41,208 bases of DNA, from positions 1 through 41,208 of the forward strand of contig OMIR01000078.1 in assembly GCA_900299125.1 (NCBI GenBank), in the 5' to 3' direction. Shown here piece after piece: positions 15,206 to 23,938 of this stretch. A model generated the notes under the pieces. That model ran no database searches. It was not told where the DNA came from and saw only the letters and a list, made by a program, of their open reading frames with translations. How positions within the stretch are numbered: the stretch's first letter is position 1; each line of letters opens with the position of its first letter. The stretch comes from Nitrosopumilales archaeon. Lineage in GTDB: Archaea; Thermoproteota; Nitrososphaeria; Nitrososphaerales; Nitrosopumilaceae. The translations under genes were made by a program, and so were the position numbers.

Positions 15206-17328
15206 GAATAGATGAACTTGGACTAAATCCTTCGATAACGCAATTTCTATCTGAGCAAAAAATTACAAAACTCTATCCACCACAAGCAGATGCCGTAAAA
15301 GCAGGATTACTTGAAGGACAAAAAATACTTGTTGCAGCTCCTACTGCTAGTGGAAAAACTCTGATTGCCATGCTGTCTATGATTAGATTTCTTAGCAACA
15401 ACTGTGGTAAGATTGTCTATTTGACTCCACTCAGGGCATTGGCCTCAGAAAAATATGCAGAATTCAAAAAAATGGAAAAACTAAATTTTGGTCGCAAAAT
15501 CAGTACAGCAATATCGACTGGCGACTTTGATTCAGTGGATAAAGAATCTGAAAATGCAGACATTATAGTACTTACCAATGAGAAAATGGATTCGTTAATT
15601 CGTCACGGTGTAGAATGGATAGAAAAAATTGGACTAGTAATTGCAGATGAAGTTCATCTAATTGGAGACAAGGATCGTGGACCTACATTAGAAGTCGTAT
15701 TGACAAAGCTAAAAGAACTCGAATCCAATCCACAGATTGTAGGATTATCTGCAACTATTACCAATTCTGATGATATTGCAAAATGGCTAGGGTGTAAACT
15801 AGTCTTGAGTGATTGGCGTCCAGTTCCTTTAACTGAGGGAGTCTTTGACAGTGGAACAATTATTTGGAATAATGGTAATTCTGATGAAATTGAATCAAGC
15901 ATTAGAGGACCTCCAATTGATCTCTGTTTAGATACAATAAAAAAAGGAGGGCAATCACTAGTTTTTGCAGAGACTCGTACGCGTTCAGCATCTCTGGCAG
16001 CTAAAGGTTCTGACGCCGTTCTAAAATTTCTAACTGAATCCGAGAAAAAATATCTAGAAAAACTATCTCAAAAAATTCTAGATGGTAATGAAAATACTGA
16101 ACTAATCAAAACACTCTCTTCCTTACTAAAAAAAGGAGTCGGATTTCATCATGCTGGGTTAAACCAAAATTGTCGAGAAATTGTAGAAACAGAGTTTAGG
16201 AATGGTAACATCAAACTTTTAGCATCTACTCCTACACTTGCCGCTGGTGTTAATTTGCCTGCTAGAAGAGTTGTCATATCTAGTATTGTTAGATATGATG
16301 TCAAGGCAGGTGCAAATAAGCCAATCAGCGTTTTAGAATACAAACAACTTTGTGGAAGGGCTGGTAGACCTCAATACGATAAATTCGGTGAAGCAATTAT
16401 AGTTGGTAATGCAAGCTCTTCTGATCTAACTGAATATTATATCAATGGAATACCAGAACCAATAGAATCTCAACTCTCAGATGACAAGTCACTTCGAATT
16501 CACATTCTTAGTCATATTGTCTCAAATCCTGGAATTAAAGGTGATCAGATATTAGAATTTTTTCAAAAAACACTTGCAGGATTACAAATACGAAAAAGTA
16601 CACTCTCATTTTCAATAGAAATTGCAAAGAAATTCCTCATTAGAGAAGGCCTAATTGTTCAGAAAGTCGAACGTTTTGCAGCTACAGAATTTGGAAAAAA
16701 AGTATCAATGCTTTACATAGATCCAATAACAGCGATTTATTTTAAACGAGGATTACAAACTGTATCGGAAAATAATACACATACTCTTGGTTTCTTACAT
16801 TTAATATCGAACTGCGAGGAATTTTTTCCCAAGTTCTCATTGCGCAATAAAGACTACGAAATAATCAGCACACTAATTGAGAACAAATCATCTCAATTAA
16901 TAGAATCTACATCGGAATATGATTGTAACAGAAGTCTTTTAGCATTATATTCTTGGATTTCTGAATCTTCAGAGATACATCTATCAGATAATCTTGGAAT
17001 AGAATCTGGCGATATGCATAGAATGGTTGAAACTGCCGATTGGTTATTGTATTGTCTTTACGAGCTTGCAAAGCTTGCTGAAAGAGCAGATCTTCTTGAA
17101 GAGCTACTAATTCTAAGAAAAAGAATATCGTATGGAATTAAAGAAGAACTAGTAGAACTCGTCCAAGTCCGTGGAATTGGACGAGTGAGAGCACGTAGAC
17201 TGTACGATCATGGAATCAAAACAATTTCCGATTTGCAGCAAATACCTGCTAATAAGCTAGCAGAAATTGATAAAATCGGACCAACACTTGCAGATAATAT
17301 TAAATCTCAACTAAAAAAACTGAGATAG
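15202..17328 (+). CDS. hel308: Ski2-type DNA helicase Hel308
   Basis: The 708-residue SF2 helicase has motif I APTASGKT (46-53), motif II DEVH (about 149), motif III LSATI, motif IV-V STPTLAAGVNLPARRVV and motif VI QLCGRAGRPQYD. A winged-helix and ratchet domain follow, then a C-terminal helix-hairpin-helix (RGIGRVRARRLYDHGI). Hel308 unwinds lagging strands at stalled forks. Its 4-nt overlap with mcm indicates coupled translation, placing fork repair with the replicative helicase. Confidence 0.96.
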   Translation: MRIDELGLNPSITQFLSEQKITKLYPPQADAVKAGLLEGQKILVAAPTASGKTLIAMLSMIRFLSNNCGKIVYLTPLRALASEKYAEFKKMEKLNFGRKISTAISTGDFDSVDKESENADIIVLTNEKMDSLIRHGVEWIEKIGLVIADEVHLIGDKDRGPTLEVVLTKLKELESNPQIVGLSATITNSDDIAKWLGCKLVLSDWRPVPLTEGVFDSGTIIWNNGNSDEIESSIRGPPIDLCLDTIKKGGQSLVFAETRTRSASLAAKGSDAVLKFLTESEKKYLEKLSQKILDGNENTELIKTLSSLLKKGVGFHHAGLNQNCREIVETEFRNGNIKLLASTPTLAAGVNLPARRVVISSIVRYDVKAGANKPISVLEYKQLCGRAGRPQYDKFGEAIIVGNASSSDLTEYYINGIPEPIESQLSDDKSLRIHILSHIVSNPGIKGDQILEFFQKTLAGLQIRKSTLSFSIEIAKKFLIREGLIVQKVERFAATEFGKKVSMLYIDPITAIYFKRGLQTVSENNTHTLGFLHLISNCEEFFPKFSLRNKDYEIISTLIENKSSQLIESTSEYDCNRSLLALYSWISESSEIHLSDNLGIESGDMHRMVETADWLLYCLYELAKLAERADLLEELLILRKRISYGIKEELVELVQVRGIGRVRARRLYDHGIKTISDLQQIPANKLAEIDKIGPTLADNIKSQLKKLR

Positions 17329-18345
17329 TTGCAAGAATATGTTATCGCACTAGTAATCTCATCACTGATTTCTTTTTTTCTAGTTTTTGGAATAACTTCA
17401 CCACTCATAAAAATTCTTAACAAGAAAAGTTGGACAGTCAAAGATGTAAATAGAATTGGTGGTGCCCAAATACCTAGGCCGGGTGGACCTGCAATTCTGG
17501 CAGGTATATTATGTGCAGAAATAACACTGTATTTTCTATTACCTCATGAAATAATTATTACAAAAGGAATAATCGCACTATTACTAACCACCTCAATAGC
17601 ATTTGTCATTGGTTTTATCGATGACAGGCGTATTATGGGTGGCTGGTTTAAACCAATTACATTAGTGGTCGCAGCAGTTCCTATAATAGCGATGGGTGCA
17701 TATGAACCAAATCTAACATTTCCAATTTTTGGTGAAGTAAAAATTCCAGCACTTTATGTGGGTCTGATTTTAGTCATGATACCAATTACTGGTAATACGA
17801 TAAACTCTATTGATGTAATGAATGGAATTGCAAGTGGATTTGTCATGATTGCATCTTTCTCTTTGGCTATAGCTCTCTTTATCTTGCAAAATTATTCTGT
17901 AGCTATAATGACATTGCCAATTGCATTTGCTTCTCTAGCATTTTTTAGATATCACAAGTTTCCAGCTAAAATATTTCCAGGAGATTCTGGTGCATTGACG
18001 CTTGGAGCTGCATATGGAGTAATTGCAATTATTGGTAAAGTGGAGGTAATTGCAGCTATTGCTCTTTTACCTGCAATAATCAACTCTTTTCTGTTTTTAT
18101 CTAGTGTAAAGAGGATTGTTGAACATAGGCAAATCAAAGGACCTACTATACATACAGAAGATCATAAAATATCCACAACAAAGGAATCTGGCGCTCCTGT
18201 CACACTTGTACGAATAATTGTCGCTGCAAAACCCTTGACTGAAAAAGAAATTGGAATTGTAATTTTTAGATTGGGCATATTTTCTGGAATCTTGGCAATA
18301 CTTACTGCATTATTATCAGGAGTTATTGTTTGGCCAATTTCTTAA
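17329..18345 (+). CDS. UDP-GlcNAc:polyprenyl-phosphate GlcNAc-1-phosphate transferase family protein
   Basis: This 338-residue integral membrane protein has about ten hydrophobic segments and belongs to the MraY/WecA/Alg7 superfamily. The cytoplasmic loop motifs are IGFIDDRR (about residue 97), NSIDVMNG (about 160) and FPGDSGALTLGA (about 215), which hold the catalytic Asp and Mg2+ residues. It probably attaches GlcNAc-1-phosphate or a related sugar phosphate to dolichyl phosphate, the first step of N-glycan or surface glycan assembly. The TTG start abuts the hel308 stop. The exact sugar is not visible from sequence. Confidence 0.88.
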   Translation: MQEYVIALVISSLISFFLVFGITSPLIKILNKKSWTVKDVNRIGGAQIPRPGGPAILAGILCAEITLYFLLPHEIIITKGIIALLLTTSIAFVIGFIDDRRIMGGWFKPITLVVAAVPIIAMGAYEPNLTFPIFGEVKIPALYVGLILVMIPITGNTINSIDVMNGIASGFVMIASFSLAIALFILQNYSVAIMTLPIAFASLAFFRYHKFPAKIFPGDSGALTLGAAYGVIAIIGKVEVIAAIALLPAIINSFLFLSSVKRIVEHRQIKGPTIHTEDHKISTTKESGAPVTLVRIIVAAKPLTEKEIGIVIFRLGIFSGILAILTALLSGVIVWPIS

Positions 18346-18566
18346 TTTTTGCATTCATTGCAATAATGTGGATCTTGATACTTGCTGGTGGAGGTATTTT
18401 AGTTACTGTGGTATCAAAAATTTCAATTTCTGGATATGGACAGCAAATGGACTTTTTTATTGCATCTATAATTAAAGCGACAATAGCGTTAGTCCTTGTC
18501 ATAATTTGGATTCTTCTTCTATCAAAGCTAAAGAATAAACTATTTCAAAGACAGCTCAAAGCTTAG
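18330..18566 (+). CDS. Small two-helix membrane protein
   Basis: This 78-residue protein has two hydrophobic helices (about residues 3-27 and 43-64) separated by a short polar loop. It ends in a Lys/Gln/Arg-rich tail (KLKNKLFQRQ), predicting a cytoplasmic C-terminus. I recognise no family. The TTG at 18330 overlaps the transferase gene by 16 nt. An ATG at 18366 would give a 66-residue version and is equally possible. Its position suggests a partner or accessory subunit of the glycan transferase, which is inference. Its end overlaps the convergent acyltransferase by 4 nt. Confidence 0.65.
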   Translation: MANFLIFAFIAIMWILILAGGGILVTVVSKISISGYGQQMDFFIASIIKATIALVLVIIWILLLSKLKNKLFQRQLKA

Positions 18567-19036
18567 GCCTTCCAGAGAGACTGTTTTTTATCATATTCAG
18601 ATCTACTGTATTTCACTCGTGCTGGAATACCAACTACAACTGTGTTATCTGGGACATCTTTTGTGACAACTGCACCCATTGCAACAACACTGTTGTTTCC
18701 AATTGTAACTCCGGCTTTTATGACTGCCCGGGAACCTATGACTGCACCATCTCTGATGGTGACACCAATTATTTTTTGGCTTGGAGGGTATGGATCGTTA
18801 GTCAATACAGCCGCAGGTCCGATGAAGACATTTTTTCCGATTCTGGATAGTGGAGGAATGTATACTTGGCCTTCAATCATAGTATTCTCTCCAATTACAA
18901 CATTGTAATCTACATGTGCAAGAGAACCAATTTTGACATTATCACCAATTATGGTATCATCACCAACATATGCAAAATGCCAAATTTTGACGTTTTTACC
19001 TATCTTTGCCTTTTGGGAAACAAAATTGGTCACCAA
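18563..19036 (-). CDS. Hexapeptide-repeat acyltransferase, WbbJ/WlbB-like sugar N-acetyltransferase
   Basis: The 157-residue protein is built of left-handed beta-helix hexapeptide repeats, visible as a recurring [IV]-G-x4 pattern (IGKNVKI, IGDNVKI, IGENTMI, IGKNVFI, IGNNSVV). It ends with GIPARVKY, typical of these transferases. Homologues N-acetylate UDP-amino sugars, for example the 3-amino group of UDP-2,3-diamino sugars. The neighbouring Gfo/Idh oxidoreductase supports a sugar-modification role. The start is TTG 19036 or GTG 19033, directly after the Trm112-like gene. Substrate is inferred. Confidence 0.88.
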   Translation of the reverse strand: MVTNFVSQKAKIGKNVKIWHFAYVGDDTIIGDNVKIGSLAHVDYNVVIGENTMIEGQVYIPPLSRIGKNVFIGPAAVLTNDPYPPSQKIIGVTIRDGAVIGSRAVIKAGVTIGNNSVVAMGAVVTKDVPDNTVVVGIPARVKYSRSEYDKKQSLWKA

Positions 19037-19037
19037 A

Positions 19038-19307
19038 CTATAGGTGCCATGGTTTTGCGTCTTTAATTATTTTTTGAGGAAGATCTCGTTCATATTTTTT
19101 CAAAAAATCCACGTCTTGCTTTTTATCACGAAGCTCATCAGGCAGCATTATTGGTATTTCTTCTATAATTGGATAGAATCTAGAGCATTTTATGCACAAT
19201 AAAGCCCCTTCTACAATAACTTCGTTTTTTGATTTGATTTCAAATAATTCCAAAGGAAAATGCTTGTCAATAGGACACACTAACATATCCATCATTTTTT
19301 TGTTCAT
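19038..19307 (-). CDS. Trm112-like zinc-ribbon protein
   Basis: The 89-residue protein fits the Trm112/YcaR family. It has LVCPIDKHFPLELFEI at residues 9-24 and LLCIKCSRFYPIIEEIPIML at 36-55. Cys11, Cys38 and Cys41 are present, but the fourth position is Asp14 instead of Cys, a variant seen in archaeal members. Trm112 activates several tRNA, rRNA and release-factor methyltransferases. Its presence between two sugar-modification genes is odd. It overlaps the Gfo/Idh gene by 4 nt. Confidence 0.88.
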   Translation of the reverse strand: MNKKMMDMLVCPIDKHFPLELFEIKSKNEVIVEGALLCIKCSRFYPIIEEIPIMLPDELRDKKQDVDFLKKYERDLPQKIIKDAKPWHL

Positions 19308-20239
19308 TTTAGATCTATGTACACTGGTACTCCTTTTTGACTAGATAATAATGCTGCCTCTGCAATTTTTGTCACATTGACTGCTTCTTCTGCTTTGACT
19401 CTGGGATTATTTTTGGATTCAAGACTATCTATGAAGCTCTTAATCTCAAGCGTAAGAGGCTCTTGTTTTTCTTTTCTTGGAGTTTCCGAACCTTGATCTT
19501 TTTCTATTTTAACTTCTTGGGTAATAAAATCACCAGAAATAATACCATCTGTACAAACTGCGTTAAAATGTCTTACACGCGAAGGAGTAATCCAGTTTGA
19601 TGATATTATTGCTACTTTGTTTTCCTTGAAGCCTAGCATTATCGTTGCAAAATCCTCATGTTCATGCCGTATCTTACCTGATCTGGCAAATACTACCTGA
19701 GGTACATCGTCAAACAAATACATGGCAGTATCGATATCGTGAACTGCGGTATCATAAATTATTCCTACGTCTTTGATGTGCAGAGGCATTCTGTTCTCTC
19801 TATGGAACTCTAACATGATGAGTTCGCCATATTTTTTTGATTTTACAAATTCTTTAACGGTTTCTACAGCTGGATTGAATCGTTCGATATAACCGCAAGT
19901 GAGAATAACACCGTTTTTTTTGGCAAGCTCAGTTAATTTGACACCTTCTTCTGATTTGTATGTCATGGGTTTTTCGACAAACACTGATTTTTTACTTTGA
20001 ATGATCTTCGAGGCTATGTCAAAATGCGTAATCGTTGGCGTGCAAACAAAAACCGCATCAATTTGTTCAGAATTCAGCATTTTATCTAGAGATGAATAAT
20101 TTTTGACATTGTATTTTTGGGCAGTTTCTTTCGCTTTCACATCGTCTGCATCACATACTGCTACTAGAACTCCGAGTTGGGATAATATTCTAACGTGATT
20201 TTTGCCCCAACCGCCTACTCCAATTTGTGCTATTTTCAA
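19304..20239 (-). CDS. Gfo/Idh/MocA-family NAD(P)-dependent oxidoreductase
   Basis: From the TTG at 20239 the protein has 311 residues. The Rossmann motif is GVGGWG (residues 7-12), the catalytic Lys motif is FVEKPM (about 88-93), and the C-terminal alpha/beta domain includes YDTAVHDIDTAMYLF. Members oxidise or reduce sugars, and WlbA-type enzymes oxidise C3 of UDP-GlcNAcA. The neighbouring hexapeptide acyltransferase fits such a pathway, but no DegT aminotransferase is seen here. The chosen TTG lies one base after the aminotransferase stop. An upstream in-frame start at 20293 would overlap that gene by 53 nt. Confidence 0.88.
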   Translation of the reverse strand: MKIAQIGVGGWGKNHVRILSQLGVLVAVCDADDVKAKETAQKYNVKNYSSLDKMLNSEQIDAVFVCTPTITHFDIASKIIQSKKSVFVEKPMTYKSEEGVKLTELAKKNGVILTCGYIERFNPAVETVKEFVKSKKYGELIMLEFHRENRMPLHIKDVGIIYDTAVHDIDTAMYLFDDVPQVVFARSGKIRHEHEDFATIMLGFKENKVAIISSNWITPSRVRHFNAVCTDGIISGDFITQEVKIEKDQGSETPRKEKQEPLTLEIKSFIDSLESKNNPRVKAEEAVNVTKIAEAALLSSQKGVPVYIDLK

Positions 20240-20240
20240 G

Positions 20241-21158
20241 TTAATACACTGGACTAAGCCAACTAGAATATTTGTCGTTTTTTGATAATACAACGTCTGA
20301 ATAAGATTTTATGATATGGTCTGTGATATCTCCCAGTTTCCCATTACCAATTTTTTTACCGTCAATACTGATGACTGGAGTAATCTCCGCTGCGGTTCCT
20401 GTTAGAAATATCTCATCTGCCAAATATCCTTCACTTCGAGTTATTACCTTCTCCATGACTTCATAGCCAAGGTCTTGAGCGATTTTGATTACTGAATCTC
20501 TTGTAATTCCTTCTAGTGCAGAAGAATTTAGGGGTGGTGTAATCAATGTATCATTTTTTATAATGAAAATGTTCTCGCCCGGAGCCTCACTCAAATTTGC
20601 ACTAGAGTCAAGTAAGAGCGCTTCGTCATATCCGTTTCTTTTACATTCCTGCGTTGCTAGAATTGAATTGAGATAATTTCCACCCATTTTTGCTAATGGG
20701 GGAGTTGATTGGTCACTGAATTTTCGCCAAGAGGAAATTCCAACACTTATTCCCGTTTTATCAAATAGATCTCCAAATGGAAACATGAATGCAGCAACAT
20801 GAGTTGGAGCATTCTCATTTACGTGTAGATTAATTCCATATTGACCTACAAAATAGAAAGGTCGAATATAACAAGAATTTTTCATTTTATTTTTTTTACA
20901 TAGGAGAATTAATGCTTCTATTATTTCTTCGTTAGAGAATTTTAAAGATATGGAATAGAAATTTCCTGATTGTCTGAACCTTTTGATATGATCTTCTAAT
21001 CTAAAAATATACAAATTTTTAGAATTCCAATATGCTCTGATTCCTTCAAAAATTGATGTCCCGTAATGTATAGCATGAGTCGTAATTGGGACGTTTGCCT
21101 TGCTTAGAGGAATAATCCTACCGTCAAACCAAACATATTTTGAAATATTAAATTTCAC
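20241..21158 (-). CDS. ilvE: Branched-chain amino acid aminotransferase (class IV)
   Basis: The 305-residue PLP enzyme has YVWFDGRIIPLSKA at the start, HYGTSIFEGIRAY (residues 31-43), the PLP lysine in PPLAKMGGNYLNS (Lys157), the phosphate-binding LSEAPGENIFI and FLTGTAAEITPV. It transfers amino groups between glutamate and branched-chain 2-oxo acids. D-amino acid aminotransferase and ADC lyase share the fold, but the EGIRAY and GTAAEITPV motifs favour BCAT. The start is GTG at 21158. It is followed after one base by the Gfo/Idh gene. Confidence 0.93.
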   Translation of the reverse strand: MKFNISKYVWFDGRIIPLSKANVPITTHAIHYGTSIFEGIRAYWNSKNLYIFRLEDHIKRFRQSGNFYSISLKFSNEEIIEALILLCKKNKMKNSCYIRPFYFVGQYGINLHVNENAPTHVAAFMFPFGDLFDKTGISVGISSWRKFSDQSTPPLAKMGGNYLNSILATQECKRNGYDEALLLDSSANLSEAPGENIFIIKNDTLITPPLNSSALEGITRDSVIKIAQDLGYEVMEKVITRSEGYLADEIFLTGTAAEITPVISIDGKKIGNGKLGDITDHIIKSYSDVVLSKNDKYSSWLSPVY

Positions 21159-21184
21159 ATTATGAGTTTTTTGTCGACATTAAT

Positions 21185-21787
21185 CTATCTTGTCTTAAGG
21201 CTAGCCTTTGGGAATTTCATTCCTGCAATTCTTGTAGTCATGTCTTTTGAATTGGCGAATTTTTTAATAATTTCCCAGTTATCTTCAATTATTTTTGCAA
21301 CAGAACTTGGAACATCGGATTTCCAGTCTGTTATTTCACCATTTGCCTCTCTGTATAATTTGTCTTTGACAGAAGAGGCTGATAATGGACGTCTAAAACT
21401 AACTCTTGGTTTCAACCTGTATACTTTAAGCATTAATCCTTCGGTTTTATCACCTGTATAAGTGTAAAAATTACCTTCAATTCCATCTAATATCTGAGCA
21501 CGTAACTTCCACGAATAAGGCGATAAAATTGGAGGAAAATATCTGTAAAATGGTCTGTGAAAAGTATAGTTTGAGGAAACTGAAATAGACTCACCGAATA
21601 CTGAACTCAGCATTTTTTTACGTATCTCATAACTGAACGGGAAACTCTTACTGTTAATTTCAATTCCTTCATCTACAAAGATAACTGGCATAACGACTAC
21701 ACTATCTTCTTTTTTTAGGTCGTTGATGATTTCGACATGAGCGTTTGTTAATGGATTTAGATGTGCAAGATAAATTGCAACAGTCAA
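21185..21787 (-). CDS. HIGH-type nucleotidyltransferase, NMN adenylyltransferase-like
   Basis: The 200-residue protein opens IYLAHLNPLTNAHVEIIN, the [T/H]xGH nucleotidyltransferase loop in the form HLNPLTNAH. It has SASSVKDKLYRE at about 138-149, corresponding to the ISSTxxR motif of nicotinamide-nucleotide and pantetheine-phosphate adenylyltransferases. The central part (RPFYRYFPPILSPYSWK) is unlike standard NadM, and the protein is longer than the usual 170-180 residues. It probably transfers a nucleotidyl group, but the substrate is unknown. The start is TTG at 21787. Confidence 0.75.
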   Translation of the reverse strand: MTVAIYLAHLNPLTNAHVEIINDLKKEDSVVVMPVIFVDEGIEINSKSFPFSYEIRKKMLSSVFGESISVSSNYTFHRPFYRYFPPILSPYSWKLRAQILDGIEGNFYTYTGDKTEGLMLKVYRLKPRVSFRRPLSASSVKDKLYREANGEITDWKSDVPSSVAKIIEDNWEIIKKFANSKDMTTRIAGMKFPKASLKTR

Positions 21788-21824
21788 GCGAATTAGGTTT
21801 TTTTTGCTACTATTTCAATTAATG

Positions 21825-21898
21825 TGGGGACGATGGGACTTGAACCCATGATCTCCAGCGCCCGAGGCTGGCAGTATACCAAGCTAACCTACGTCCCC
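21825..21898 (-). tRNA. tRNA-Pro (anticodon CGG)
   Basis: A 74-nt cloverleaf on the minus strand with acceptor GGGGACG / CGTCCCC, anticodon stem CCAGC / GCTGG, loop CTCGGGC and T-arm ATGGG TTCAAGT CCCAT. The discriminator is A and CCA is not encoded. Confidence 0.97.
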
Positions 21899-21934
21899 GA
21901 ATTTGGCTCTGAAACAAACAATATTACCTTTGAG

Positions 21935-22789
21935 TTATCCGTATGACTCGTACTTTACGTCAAAGCTTCCGTCTGGGCGCTTGTTTCGTTCTGTGACAAA
22001 TCCTTTTGCCTCCAGATAGTCCATACAACCATCAATTGTTCCCTGCCAACCGCAAATATAGAATGCTGTATTCTGTGGGGTGACTTTTTCACCAATCATT
22101 TGTTCTAATGGAGATGGTGAACCGTCCTTAGTTCTAAGAAATGTTTCAACTCTTCCAGTTTGACCGCTCCAAGAGCGATTAAACCATTCTTGTGGACGAC
22201 TAATTGCAGCTCGATACCTAAAGTTCCATTTGTCGCGTCCTTTCTCTACGCTTTCCATTTCTAGATCAGTAAAGAGTTCTTTGTAGCTTAATTCATCTAT
22301 GTAACTAGCACCGTGAAGAATTACTATTTCCCGTTTGTCTCCGATTGCATGAAGATGTTGAGCAAAACTCACAAACGGCGCAATTCCAGTTCCTCCACCT
22401 AAACAAACTATTCTTCTCTCATCTTTTTGCCCGTTGGGTAAAGCTTCTTGGATTTGAAGAGCAGCACCTGTAGGTTTAATCCATGAAACTTCGTCACCTT
22501 CTTTAGCATTGAATAATTGTGTAGTCAGCCTTCCAGGTAGTGGTTTTCTTACCCATCGTATTACTAATTCGATGTATTTTTTATTTTCTGGATGTGAAGC
22601 AATCGAATAAGCTCTTCGAATGACCTTTCCCTCACTTGGTACATTCATCCCAATTGTTAAGAATTGCCCTGCTTTGTAATCTGGGATAATTCCGTCATTT
22701 GGAACTAGGCGAAATATTGCTAAATCCTCTTTTAATAATTGAATATAGGTTATGGTTGCTTTATTTTCTACTACCACAGCAAAACCCAT
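21935..22789 (-). CDS. Ferredoxin-NADP+ reductase family flavoprotein
   Basis: The 284-residue protein has the FAD-binding motif RRAYSIAS (about residues 58-65), the NAD(P)-binding motif GGGTGIAPFVSFA (about 128-140) and the C-terminal FYICGWQGTIDGCMDYL block. It belongs to the plant/bacterial FNR superfamily and probably passes electrons between NAD(P)H and ferredoxin. The 4Fe-4S ferredoxin at 10857 is a possible partner, by inference only. The ATG at 22789 follows an AT-rich TATA-like AATATTTAA about 20 nt upstream. Confidence 0.9.
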   Translation of the reverse strand: MGFAVVVENKATITYIQLLKEDLAIFRLVPNDGIIPDYKAGQFLTIGMNVPSEGKVIRRAYSIASHPENKKYIELVIRWVRKPLPGRLTTQLFNAKEGDEVSWIKPTGAALQIQEALPNGQKDERRIVCLGGGTGIAPFVSFAQHLHAIGDKREIVILHGASYIDELSYKELFTDLEMESVEKGRDKWNFRYRAAISRPQEWFNRSWSGQTGRVETFLRTKDGSPSPLEQMIGEKVTPQNTAFYICGWQGTIDGCMDYLEAKGFVTERNKRPDGSFDVKYESYG

Positions 22790-22896
22790 CTTCTGATGGT
22801 TAAATATTTTATGTTAAATGATAATCAATTTTCATTTTCCAGCTAAACGTTAATAATTGATCTGAAAACTTGAAAGGCGAACCAGTTTGGTTTTGT

Positions 22897-22970
22897 GGGC
22901 CGGTCGTCTAGACTGGTAGGATACGCCCTTGGCATGGGTGAGATCGAGGGTTCAAATCCCTCCCGGTCCA
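22897..22970 (+). tRNA. tRNA-Ala (anticodon GGC)
   Basis: A 74-nt cloverleaf with acceptor GGGCCGG / CCGGTCC, anticodon stem CGCCC / GGGTG around loop TTGGCAT and T-arm GAGGG TTCAAAT CCCTC. The discriminator is A and no CCA is encoded. The G3-U70 pair, the alanine identity element, is present. It ends 1 nt before the convergent HEAT-repeat gene. Confidence 0.97.
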
Positions 22971-22971
22971 C

Positions 22972-23523
22972 TTACAAATTTTTTCTGGCAAGAACAATTA
23001 AACTCTTGATTTCTGGATCTGAGATATCTTTCAGAATATCCAGGCTTGACAGCAAGTCCTTATCTTTAATATCGATAGCAGATTTAATTGCACTTTTTTT
23101 TACTTCCAAATTAGGATCATTGAGGCATTTACGAATTACAGACGCCGCTTCGGATGCTTTGAGATGACCTAATGCACCTATTGCACACGATCGTACCATT
23201 GCACTCTCGTCATCTGTTAGTTGAATAATTTTTGGTATTGCAACTAGATCTTTTCTATTTGCCAATACCAAGGCACAGTATCCGCGGATATTTTTACTTG
23301 GTTTAGTTAGATTCTTAATCAAAATATCAGCAATGTTATTATGGTTTAGTAAAAGGGAGCTAAATGCCTCACCTCTTAGCTCAATATCGTTATCATCAAA
23401 AATGGAAATTATAAACTCTAAAATTTCAATATCTGTTGTATTTGATAATAACTCGACGGACTTAATTTTCTCTTCTTTTGAACCAGATTCAAAGATATTT
23501 TTGAAATACATCATATCTGTCAT
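22972..23523 (-). CDS. HEAT-repeat protein
   Basis: The 183-residue protein is a string of about five HEAT or PBS-lyase-type helical repeats, with recurring units such as IELRGEAFSSLL, NIRGYCALVLANR, MVRSCAIGALGHL and EVKKSAIKSAI. Such solenoids are protein-binding scaffolds. No catalytic motif is visible, so the partner is unknown. It starts MTDMMYFKNIF at the ATG at 23523 and is divergent from alba with a 94-nt gap. Confidence 0.82.
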   Translation of the reverse strand: MTDMMYFKNIFESGSKEEKIKSVELLSNTTDIEILEFIISIFDDNDIELRGEAFSSLLLNHNNIADILIKNLTKPSKNIRGYCALVLANRKDLVAIPKIIQLTDDESAMVRSCAIGALGHLKASEAASVIRKCLNDPNLEVKKSAIKSAIDIKDKDLLSSLDILKDISDPEIKSLIVLARKNL

Positions 23524-23588
23524 TAAGATATTTCATATCATAACAAATAAGAAATTTTTGAATTCAAAGCAAAAATTTTGTTTTTAGC

Positions 23589-23598
23589 TTTAAATTAT
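23589..23598 (+). promoter_or_regulatory. TATA box of alba
   Basis: TTTAAATTAT is centred about 24 nt before the alba ATG at 23618, typical of a leaderless archaeal promoter. Confidence 0.65.
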
Positions 23599-23617
23599 CG
23601 TAATATGAGAACACATT

Positions 23618-23902
23618 ATGTCCGAAAACAGAGACGTAATTTTCATCGGCAAAAAGCCATTAATGGCGTATGTAACATCTACGCTAATTCAGTTGGCTAA
23701 TCAGCCATCAGTGCATATCAAGGCTAGAGGACTAAGTATTGGACGAGCAGTGGATGTCGCACAAATCATCTCAAGAAAAACTGAAAATGCTGGATACTCC
23801 ATTGGCCAAATCAAGATAGGCTCTGAACAACTAGAATCCAAAGACGGCAAGTCCCGAAACGTATCGACAATAGAAATCGAAGTAAAGAGAAATACATCTT
23901 AA
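23618..23902 (+). CDS. albA: DNA/RNA-binding protein Alba
   Basis: The 94-residue protein matches Alba along its length. DVIFIGKKPLMAYVTSTLIQ includes the central lysine (the acetylated Lys16 equivalent), followed by VHIKARGLSIGRAVDVAQII and the beta-hairpin IGQIKIGSEQLE. Alba is an abundant chromatin and RNA-binding dimer. It is a single-gene unit with its own TATA box and a T-rich tail. Confidence 0.96.
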   Translation: MSENRDVIFIGKKPLMAYVTSTLIQLANQPSVHIKARGLSIGRAVDVAQIISRKTENAGYSIGQIKIGSEQLESKDGKSRNVSTIEIEVKRNTS

Positions 23903-23918
23903 TAATTTCTTTACTTGA

Positions 23919-23938
23919 ACTTTTTTATTTATAATTTT
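23919..23938 (+). terminator. T-rich terminator region after alba
   Basis: A run of six T at 23921-23926 and further T-rich sequence start 17 nt after the alba stop. The region also covers the 3' end of the convergent lyase gene. Confidence 0.4.
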
